A DNA stretch of 8,979 nt from the NCBI GenBank assembly GCA_946885815.1, contig CAMPHE010000056.1, positions 1 through 8,979 on the forward strand. The letters are read 5' to 3'. This DNA is from an uncultured Arenimonas sp. (GTDB lineage: Bacteria; Pseudomonadota; Gammaproteobacteria; Xanthomonadales; Xanthomonadaceae). The position numbers were made by a program, and so were the translations under genes. Numbering within the stretch: the first letter of the stretch is position 1; every line of letters begins with the position of its first letter. This document shows positions 1-5,145 of this stretch, in pieces. The notes beneath the pieces are model-generated. The model had not been told where the DNA came from. It made no database searches and saw nothing but the letters and a program-made list of their open reading frames with translations.

Positions 1-65
1 GGGTGGGAACGAGGCGCAGGTTAGGGCGTGAATATTTCGTTGGAGTGACAGCTGGAAGGCGGATC

Positions 66-710
66 CTATTTCCCGCTACTCACCGTCTTCTCCCGGTACT
101 CGCACAGATCCCGGATCACGCATTCCGGGCACCTCGGCTTCCGTGCCACGCACACATAGCGGCCGTGCAGGATCAGCCAGTGATGGGCGTCGCGCAGATA
201 CTCGCGCGGCACGGCTTCCATCAGGCCGTCTTCGACCGCGCGCACCGTCGTGCCGCGGGCGAGCCCGGTACGGTTGGCGACGCGGAAGATATGCGTGTCG
301 ACCGCCATCACCGGCTCGCCGAACGCGGTGTTGAGCACGACGTTGGCGGTCTTGCGGCCGACACCCGGCAGCGCCTCGAGCGCTTCGCGCGAACGCGGCA
401 CCTCGCCGCCGTGGCGTTCGAGCACCTGCGCCGACATCGCGACGACATTCGCGGCCTTGGTGTTGAACAGGCCGATCGTGGCGATGAACGGTTTCAGCTT
501 CTCGACACCGAGCGCGACGAGGGCCGCCGGCGTGTTCGCCACCGGGAACAGCCGCCGCGTCGCCTTGTTGACGCCGACGTCGGTGGACTGCGCCGACAGC
601 ATCACCGCCACCAGCAGTTCGAACGGGGTCGCGTATTCGAGCTCGGTCTTCGGCGACGGATCCAGTTCGGCGAGACGCGCGAACAGCTCGCGGCGGGCGG
701 CAGGCTTCAT
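66..710 (-). CDS. nth: Endonuclease III (DNA glycosylase/AP lyase)
   Basis: Base-excision-repair enzyme of the cytoplasm that removes oxidised pyrimidines and cleaves the abasic site. The 214-residue product is close to the 211 residues of E. coli Nth. A helix-hairpin-helix segment (LPGVGRKTANVV, residues 114-125) contains Lys120, matching the catalytic lysine, and Asp138 in VDTH matches the catalytic aspartate. The C-terminus carries the [4Fe-4S] ligands Cys187, Cys194, Cys197 and Cys203 in the C-x6-C-x2-C-x5-C spacing, so all key residues fall at E. coli numbering. The frame stays open upstream, but similarity begins at the ATG at 710 (MKPAARRELF), and upstream residues are proline/arginine-rich shadow sequence of the neighbouring gene. 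No strong ribosome binding site is visible. The start lies 25 bases after the stop of the small upstream gene, so it is probably the last gene of that transcript. Identification is firm. Confidence 0.97.
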   Translation of the reverse strand: MKPAARRELFARLAELDPSPKTELEYATPFELLVAVMLSAQSTDVGVNKATRRLFPVANTPAALVALGVEKLKPFIATIGLFNTKAANVVAMSAQVLERHGGEVPRSREALEALPGVGRKTANVVLNTAFGEPVMAVDTHIFRVANRTGLARGTTVRAVEDGLMEAVPREYLRDAHHWLILHGRYVCVARKPRCPECVIRDLCEYREKTVSSGK

Positions 711-735
711 CGCGACGATCGGGGGCGGCGTGGCA

Positions 736-1011
736 TCAGGCGCCGTCGCCGCCGCCGGCCCGCCGGGCGCGGGCGCGCGCCAGTGCCGCGGCCACCGCGT
801 CGGGTGTCGCGACGGTGACCTTCCGCTCCGCGTCGAGCTTCGCGCGGGCCTGCGCTTCGCGTTCGAGGCGGGCGAGGCGGGCGGCGTGGCGTTCGCGCGA
901 AACGGCGGCGCGGGCGAGCAGCACCGCACGGTCCGCGTCGAGACACGCGGCACAGCGGTTCGCGAACAGGCCGTCGCAGGTGCAGCCGGGCGGTCGCGGT
1001 TCCGGGGCCAA
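736..1011 (-). CDS. Small Cys-rich hypothetical protein between echA and nth
   Basis: I do not recognise this 91-residue protein. It starts with TTG and has four cysteines near the N-terminus (Cys10, Cys12, Cys20, Cys23; C-x-C-x7-C-x2-C), which could bind a metal. A highly charged Arg/Ala/Glu-rich stretch, probably helical (about residues 35-65), follows, then an Ala/Arg tail ending in GGGDGA. Codon third positions are nearly all G or C, as in the neighbouring genes. The TTG begins three bases after the hydratase stop and in the same frame; an in-frame TGA just upstream rules out an earlier start. The next candidate start (GTG, codon 30) would discard all four cysteines. The ribosome binding site is weak, so translation may depend on re-initiation. 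The charged tail resembles tails I associate with RnfB of this bacterial family, and rnfB often precedes nth, but the Rnf ferredoxin motifs are absent. That resemblance is only a recollection. Confidence 0.62.
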   Translation of the reverse strand: MAPEPRPPGCTCDGLFANRCAACLDADRAVLLARAAVSRERHAARLARLEREAQARAKLDAERKVTVATPDAVAAALARARARRAGGGDGA

Positions 1012-1014
1012 GGT

Positions 1015-1797
1015 TCAGCGTCCGGTGAACGCCGGTTTCCGGCGCGCGAGGAACGCGCTCGTGCCTTCCTTCATGTCGTCGGTCGAGAACGCGATGGCGA
1101 ACTGCTGCGACTCGTAATCCAGCGCCATGTCGATCGCCATCTCGCCGCCGAGCAGCACCGCGTCGAGCACCCCTCGCAGCGCCAGCGGCGCCGCGGCCGC
1201 GAGCTGCGCGGCGAGCTTCGTCGTTTCGGCCTCGAGGTCCGCCGCCGGCACCACGCGCGTCACCACGCCGAGCTGCAGCGCGCGCGCGGCATCGACCGGC
1301 GCGCCGAGCAGGCACAGTTCCAGCGCCGGGCCGCGGCCGCACAGCCGCTGCAGCCGCTGCGTGCCGCCGAAGCCCGGGATCAGCCCGAGGCCCACTTCCG
1401 GCTGTCCGACCTTGGCGGTGTCGGCGGCGATGCGCAGATGGCACGCCATCGCCAGTTCCAGCCCGCCGCCGAGCGCGAAGCCGTTGACCATCGCGATCAC
1501 CGGTTTGCCGAGGCGTTCGATCCGTGACATCAGCCGCTGCCCGCGCAGCGAGAACTCGCGCGCGTCGACGACGCCGAGCGTGCTCATCGCCGCGATGTCG
1601 GCACCGGCGACGAAGGCTTTCGGGCCGGCGCCGGTGAGGACGACCACGCGCACGGCTTCGTCGACGGCCGCGGCGTCGAACGCGCGCGTCAGTTCATCGA
1701 TCACCGTGGCGTCGAGCGCGTTGAGCTTGTCGGGACGGTTGATGGTGATGCGGCGCAGCGCGCCGTCGTCGGCGACGATCAGTTGCGTGAAGGACAT
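1015..1797 (-). CDS. Enoyl-CoA hydratase (crotonase family)
   Basis: Cytoplasmic enzyme predicted to hydrate trans-2-enoyl-CoA to 3-hydroxyacyl-CoA in fatty-acid beta-oxidation or a related acyl-CoA route. The 260-residue product is of normal length for a single-domain crotonase. The oxyanion-hole segment is AFVAGADIAAM (61-71). GGGLELA holds Glu114, and GQPEVGLGLIPGFGGTQR holds Glu134. Their 20-residue spacing matches the paired catalytic glutamates (144/164) of rat mitochondrial hydratase, so hydratase rather than isomerase activity is expected. The ATG at 1797 is chosen because GGAG lies eight bases upstream; an in-frame start eight codons earlier has no such site. It is the first gene of the minus-strand cluster leading to the small Cys protein and nth, diverging from the FKBP gene. 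Family assignment is firm; the exact acyl chain is not predictable. Confidence 0.93.
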   Translation of the reverse strand: MSFTQLIVADDGALRRITINRPDKLNALDATVIDELTRAFDAAAVDEAVRVVVLTGAGPKAFVAGADIAAMSTLGVVDAREFSLRGQRLMSRIERLGKPVIAMVNGFALGGGLELAMACHLRIAADTAKVGQPEVGLGLIPGFGGTQRLQRLCGRGPALELCLLGAPVDAARALQLGVVTRVVPAADLEAETTKLAAQLAAAAPLALRGVLDAVLLGGEMAIDMALDYESQQFAIAFSTDDMKEGTSAFLARRKPAFTGR

Positions 1798-1934
1798 TAG
1801 GACTCCGTTAAATGGCTGCACCAGCGAGGAATTCGCGCCGAAACGTCAGTAGCGGTTCAGCGCCGCGGGGGATATCCTAGCGCGGCCTTTCGGGGCCCCC
1901 TGTCGCCCCGCGTTCAAACCACCGGAGATACTCG
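1798..1934. promoter_or_regulatory. Divergent intergenic region, enoyl-CoA hydratase / FKBP
   Basis: This 137-base gap must hold the promoters of both divergent genes. Clear Shine-Dalgarno sequences are present at each end: GGAG at 1924-1927 for the plus-strand gene, and GGAG on the minus strand eight bases before the ATG at 1797. A possible plus-strand -10 element is TATCCT at 1873-1878, within the palindrome GGATATCC (1870-1877), but I see no good -35 partner. No minus-strand promoter stands out. Only the region is supported; the individual promoter elements are guesses. Confidence 0.4.
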
Positions 1935-2660
1935 ATGAAGTTGCGTCTGTTGGCTGCCAGCGTGGCGGCCCTTGGTCTGACTGCCGGCCTCGCCTCGGCC
2001 CAGACCGCCCCGGCCCCGCAGGCCCAGGCCCCCGCGCCTGTCGCTGCCAACAAGCCGGTCCTCAGCTATGCGATCGGTTACGACCTGGGCAAGGACCTCG
2101 CCCAGCAGAATGTCGACGTCGACATCAACGCGGTGATCCGTGCGCTCCAGGACGGATACGCGAAGAAGGCGGCGGCGCATCCGGAAGACCAGATGGCGGC
2201 GCAGCTCGCCGGTCTGCAGCAGCGGATGATGGCCCAGGCCCGCGCCGAGTTCGAGCGCGTGTCGCGCGAGAACAAGACGAAGTCCGACGCGTTCCTCGCC
2301 GCCAATCGCGGCAAGCCCGGCGTCACCGTGCTGCCGAGCGGCATCCAGTACCGCGTCATCGAAGCCGGTTCGGGCCCCAAGCCCACCGCCGCCAGCACGG
2401 TGCAGATGCACTACCGCGGCTCGATCTCGACCGGTCAGGAATTCGCGAACACGTACGCGCAGCAGTCGCCGACGCCGGCCTCGTTCAAGGTCAGCGAGTT
2501 CCCGATCAAGGGCGTGCGCGACGTGCTGGTGACGATGCCGATGGGATCGCGCTGGGAGATCTTCCTCCCGTCCGACCAGGCGTTCGGCAACGACCCGCGC
2601 TCGCCGGTCGGCCCGGGCCAGGCGCTGGTGTTCGACATCAAGCTCGTCAGCGTCAAGTAA
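1935..2660 (+). CDS. Exported FKBP-type peptidyl-prolyl isomerase-like protein with altered active site
   Basis: Predicted periplasmic (or outer-membrane-associated) FkpA/Mip-type folding factor of 241 residues. A signal peptide (residues 1-22, cleavage after ASA) leads into an Ala/Pro/Gln linker (23-37). Next is an FKBP N-terminal dimerisation-type domain (about 40-125, beginning with LSYAIGYDLGKDL, rich in predicted helix), and then the FKBP domain (about 133-241). The FKBP fold is recognisable from QMHYRG (157-162), the PASF strand and the closing LVFDIKLVSVK. Several active-site positions differ from FKBP12/FkpA: the usual F-D becomes Phe170-Ala171, the I-P-G-W tryptophan becomes Val194, and the LAYG tyrosine becomes Phe217. 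Isomerase activity may therefore be weak, with a chaperone role remaining; this is inference. GGAGA seven bases upstream supports the ATG. The gene is monocistronic or followed by readthrough past the hairpin at 2671-2706. Confidence 0.9.
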   Translation: MKLRLLAASVAALGLTAGLASAQTAPAPQAQAPAPVAANKPVLSYAIGYDLGKDLAQQNVDVDINAVIRALQDGYAKKAAAHPEDQMAAQLAGLQQRMMAQARAEFERVSRENKTKSDAFLAANRGKPGVTVLPSGIQYRVIEAGSGPKPTAASTVQMHYRGSISTGQEFANTYAQQSPTPASFKVSEFPIKGVRDVLVTMPMGSRWEIFLPSDQAFGNDPRSPVGPGQALVFDIKLVSVK

Positions 2661-2670
2661 TACTTCGCGC

Positions 2671-2706
2671 CATCGCCGCGCCGGGTCACCCCCCGGCGCG
2701 GCGATG
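2671..2706 (+). terminator. Strong hairpin after the FKBP gene, probable terminator or attenuator
   Basis: A perfect 15-bp inverted repeat (2671-2685 with 2692-2706) encloses a six-base loop and begins ten bases after the FKBP stop. The stem is almost all G:C. Only a weak T-rich stretch (TCGTTT, 2707-2712) follows, so termination may be incomplete and some transcripts could continue into the DUF1289-Nudix-sulfurtransferase group, whose first ATG is 19 bases beyond the stem. A role in protecting the 3' end of the mRNA is an alternative. Confidence 0.6.
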
Positions 2707-2725
2707 TCGTTTCCGGACCCCGCCC

Positions 2726-2905
2726 ATGACCTTCCGTGCCGTCCTCAGCCCGTGCATCGGCGTCTGTTCGCTCGACGCCGACGGCCTGTGCGAGGGCTGC
2801 CACCGCACCACCGCCGAGATCGCCCGCTGGGGCCAGATGGGCGACGACGAGCGGCTGCGCATCATGGAGACCGTGCTTCCGGCGCGCGAGGCGGCCCGGG
2901 TGTGA
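2726..2905 (+). CDS. DUF1289 family small Cys4 protein
   Basis: A 59-residue protein recognisable as DUF1289. It has SPCIGVC followed by LCEGCHRTTAEIARW, giving Cys10, Cys14, Cys22 and Cys25 (C-x3-C-x7-C-x2-C), and then the family's typical M-x-D-x-E-R segment (residues 38-43). The four cysteines probably bind a metal, zinc or an iron-sulfur cluster; the molecular function of the family is not established. The ATG at 2726 has a weak GGA eight bases upstream. The last codon and stop read GTGTGA, and the GTG of the following Nudix gene overlaps this stop, so the two are probably translationally coupled. DUF1289 genes are commonly small and near metabolic genes, so context does not settle the role. 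The gene is easy to miss because of its size. Confidence 0.9.
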   Translation: MTFRAVLSPCIGVCSLDADGLCEGCHRTTAEIARWGQMGDDERLRIMETVLPAREAARV

Positions 2906-3522
2906 CCCCGCCGTTCGACCCGTTCGAACGCCTCGACCGCGCGCTGCATCCGCTGCAATCGCCTCCGGCCGGTCCCGGCTGGAACCGCGCCGACCTGTTC
3001 GATCTCCTCCCGCCGGAATTCCCGCTGCGCCCGGCCGCCGTGCTGGTGGCGCTGGTGGAGCGCGAAGACGGCCCGCGCGTGCTGCTGACGCGGCGCACCG
3101 ACGCGCTGCGCCATCATGGCGGGCAGGTCGCGTTCCCGGGCGGGCGCATCGAGGATTCCGATGCCGATCCGGTCGCCGCCGCGCTGCGCGAGGCGCACGA
3201 GGAAGTGGGGCTGGCGCCGGCGCTGGCGTCGCCGCGCGGCTATCTCGATCCGTTCGTGACGATCACCGGCTTCCACGTGTTCCCGATCGTCGCGTCGGTG
3301 GGCGGGGCGTACGCGGCGGTTCCCGACCCGTCCGAGGTCGCCGAAGTGTTCGAAGTGCCGCTGCCGTTCGTGCTGGATCCGGCGAACGTGCACGAGCAGG
3401 ATGTCGAATGGCAGGGCCGGCATCGGCGCCTGCTCGAATTGCGCTGGGAGGGCCACCGCATCTGGGGCGCGACCGCCTCGATGCTGGTCAACTTCCGGCA
3501 ACGGCTGGAGCAGGCGCGATGA
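2902..3522 (+). CDS. nudL: Nudix hydrolase, CoA pyrophosphatase type
   Basis: Predicted cytoplasmic hydrolase that splits CoA, and possibly oxidised CoA or acyl-CoA, into 3',5'-ADP and phosphopantetheine (family knowledge). The 206-residue product shows the UPF0035/NudL pattern: LLTRR at 61-65, GGQVAFPGGRIED at 73-85, and the Nudix helix REAHEEVGL at 96-104 with the metal-binding glutamates. The classical mid-box glutamate is not at its usual position, which is also true of NudL relatives. The GTG at 2902 is chosen because it overlaps the DUF1289 stop in a GTGA arrangement and gives a family-length N-terminus; the frame is open further upstream, but that sequence is the shadow of DUF1289. The stop overlaps the next gene's ATG in ATGA, making a compact three-gene unit. 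Substrate is inferred from family signature only. Confidence 0.92.
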   Translation: MTPPFDPFERLDRALHPLQSPPAGPGWNRADLFDLLPPEFPLRPAAVLVALVEREDGPRVLLTRRTDALRHHGGQVAFPGGRIEDSDADPVAAALREAHEEVGLAPALASPRGYLDPFVTITGFHVFPIVASVGGAYAAVPDPSEVAEVFEVPLPFVLDPANVHEQDVEWQGRHRRLLELRWEGHRIWGATASMLVNFRQRLEQAR

Positions 3523-4385
3523 ACGACCGCGACGACTGGACGGCGCTGGTGTCGGCGGAGGCGCTCGCCGCGGCGCTCGACCGGCCCGGGCTCGCGATCG
3601 TCGACGCGCGGTTCTCCCTGAGCGATCCGGGAGCGGGCGCCGCGGCGCATCGCGCGGCGCATCTCCCGGGCGCCGGCTACGCGCATCTGGATCGGGACCT
3701 GTCCGACCTGTCGAAGCCGGCGGCGAGCGGACGCCATCCGCTGCCGGAACCGGCGGTGTTCGCGGCGGCGCTCGCGCGACTCGGCATCGCGCCCGACACC
3801 CAGGTCGTCGTCTACGACGCCGGCGACGGGGCGATGGCGGCCGCGCGGCTGTGGTGGCTGCTGCGGATCGCCGGCCATCGCCGCGTCGCGGTGCTCGACG
3901 GCGGCTTCGCGCGCTGGCAGGCGCTCGACCTGCCGGTGGAAAGCGCGGACGTGGCGGATCGCGGGCTCCCGGTCCGCGCCGTCGAGTTCGACGAAACGCA
4001 GATCGTCGGCACCGACGAGGTGCAGGCACGACTCGGCGACGCGTCCGGCTGGCTGCTGGATGCGCGCGCGCCGGAGCGGTTCCGCGGAGAGGTCGAACCG
4101 CTGGATCCGGTCGCGGGTCATATCCCCGGTGCGCGAAACCGGCCGTACGCCGACACGCTGCGCGACGGCCGCTTCCGGCCGCCGGCGGAACTGCGCGCCT
4201 CGTTCGAGGCGCTGCTCGAAGGCACGCCGCCGGCGCGCGTGGTGCTGCAGTGCGGATCGGGCGTCACCGCGGCGCACCTGCTGCTCGCGATGGAGCACGC
4301 CGGGCTGCCGGGTGCGCGGGTGTACGCGCCGTCGTGGAGCGGGTGGGTGAGCGATCCGGCGCGGCCGGTCGCGACCGGCGGCTAG
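3519..4385 (+). CDS. sseA: 3-mercaptopyruvate sulfurtransferase (two-domain rhodanese)
   Basis: Transfers sulfur from 3-mercaptopyruvate to thiols or cyanide; cytoplasmic. The 288-residue length is close to E. coli SseA (281). The N-terminal rhodanese domain (about 8-140) lacks the catalytic cysteine, having YDAGDGAMAAAR instead. The C-terminal domain (about 160-285) has the conserved DARAPERFRGEVEPLDPVAG segment (181-200) and the active loop CGSGVTA (245-251) with nucleophile Cys245. CGSGVTA is the mercaptopyruvate type rather than the CRKGVT thiosulfate type. The C-terminus YAPSWSGWVSDPARPVATG is also typical. The ATG at 3519 overlaps the Nudix stop (ATGA), with GGAG eight bases upstream. 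The stop TAG shares a CTAG palindrome with the stop of the convergent crotonase gene, so there is no intergenic terminator here. Firm family call; gene symbol follows the E. coli equivalent. Confidence 0.94.
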   Translation: MNDRDDWTALVSAEALAAALDRPGLAIVDARFSLSDPGAGAAAHRAAHLPGAGYAHLDRDLSDLSKPAASGRHPLPEPAVFAAALARLGIAPDTQVVVYDAGDGAMAAARLWWLLRIAGHRRVAVLDGGFARWQALDLPVESADVADRGLPVRAVEFDETQIVGTDEVQARLGDASGWLLDARAPERFRGEVEPLDPVAGHIPGARNRPYADTLRDGRFRPPAELRASFEALLEGTPPARVVLQCGSGVTAAHLLLAMEHAGLPGARVYAPSWSGWVSDPARPVATGG

Positions 4386-5137
4386 GATTTGCCGAGGCGG
4401 GCGACCAGCGCCTGCAGCGCTGCCTGCGTCGCCGGCGAATGCCATTCGGCGAGGAAGCCGGCCAGCGTCTCGTCGGTGAACCCTTCCAGCGCCGCGACCA
4501 TGTCCGCGCGGGCGATCCGTCGCGTCGCGCGCATCGCGGCTTCCGGCAGCTTCAGCAGGTCCTGCAACCACGCCTGCGCGCGAGGGGTGACGTCGCCGGC
4601 GTCGACCAGCTCGTCCACCAGCCCGATCGACAGCGCCTGCTCCGCGTCGACCAGCGCACCGGGCACCAGCAGGCGCTCGGCGCGGTACGGGCCGACGACG
4701 CGGCGCATCAGGTGCTGGATGGCGTCCGGCGCGACCAGCCCGACCTGCACCTCGTTCAGGCCGATGCGGAACGGGCCGCGCGCCATGATCCGGTAGTCGC
4801 AGCACAGCGCCAGCACGCAGCCACCGGCGGGGCTGTGGCCGCCGATCGCCGCGACCACCGGCAGTGGCGACGCGGCGAGCGCGCGCGCCGCGTCGAACAG
4901 CGACATCCACGCCGGACCCAGCTGGTCGTCCGGCAGTTTCACGAGATGCGGCACGTCCATGCCGGCGGAGAACACGCCCGGCCCGCCGGCGAGCACGATG
5001 CCACGCGCGCCGTCGGCCGGTGCCTGCCGCACCGCCGTGGCCAGCGCATCCAGCAATGCCGGTACGAGGGCGTTCACCGGCGGACGGGCGAGGCGGATTT
5101 CCAGCAGGTCGCCGGCGCGGTGCAGCTCGATCGTCAT
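4382..5137 (-). CDS. Delta3,delta2-enoyl-CoA isomerase-type crotonase
   Basis: Crotonase-fold protein of 251 residues, probably shifting the double bond of 3-enoyl-CoA to 2-enoyl-CoA during unsaturated fatty-acid oxidation. The oxyanion segment is VFSAGMDV (55-62). The HSPAGGCVLALCCDYRI region (101-117) and IGLNEVQVGLVAP (125-137) closely resemble the mitochondrial enoyl-CoA isomerase ECI1. The position of the first hydratase glutamate is Val108, while Glu129 occupies the second; one catalytic glutamate is the isomerase arrangement. Start ATG at 5137 has GAAGG close upstream, and that site overlaps the stop of the DUF4139 gene eight bases away, suggesting coupled translation. The 3' end overlaps the sulfurtransferase gene in a shared CTAG. 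Misannotation as an enoyl-CoA hydratase is likely; activity is inferred from residues alone. Confidence 0.9.
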   Translation of the reverse strand: MTIELHRAGDLLEIRLARPPVNALVPALLDALATAVRQAPADGARGIVLAGGPGVFSAGMDVPHLVKLPDDQLGPAWMSLFDAARALAASPLPVVAAIGGHSPAGGCVLALCCDYRIMARGPFRIGLNEVQVGLVAPDAIQHLMRRVVGPYRAERLLVPGALVDAEQALSIGLVDELVDAGDVTPRAQAWLQDLLKLPEAAMRATRRIARADMVAALEGFTDETLAGFLAEWHSPATQAALQALVARLGKS

Positions 5138-5145
5138 ATCGGCCT

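Noticed and set aside
1..65. Possible terminator or gene remnant after nth
   Set aside because: No hairpin with a T-tract and no recognisable coding sequence; nothing supportable.
711..953. N-terminal extension of endonuclease III
   Set aside because: The frame is open to 953, but the extra 81 residues are low-complexity and overlap the small Cys protein; Nth similarity and residue numbering begin at the ATG at 710.
250..1527. Plus-strand open frame of 425 codons opposite nth and the enoyl-CoA hydratase
   Set aside because: Shadow frame across three minus-strand genes with compositional bias and no domain.
1861..1910. GC-rich inverted repeats (CGGGG with CCCCG) in the FKBP leader, considered as a riboswitch or thermosensor
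   Set aside because: Stem of only five base pairs in a GC-rich region; no known riboswitch fold seen.
2686..4029. Minus-strand open frame of 447 codons, Arg-rich
   Set aside because: Runs antisense to the DUF1289, Nudix and sulfurtransferase genes and begins and ends at no sensible signal.
3240..4910. Minus-strand open frame of 556 codons opposite the Nudix and sulfurtransferase genes
   Set aside because: Arg/Pro/Gly-rich translation with no recognisable domain, lying antisense to two well-supported genes; long antisense frames are expected at this GC content.
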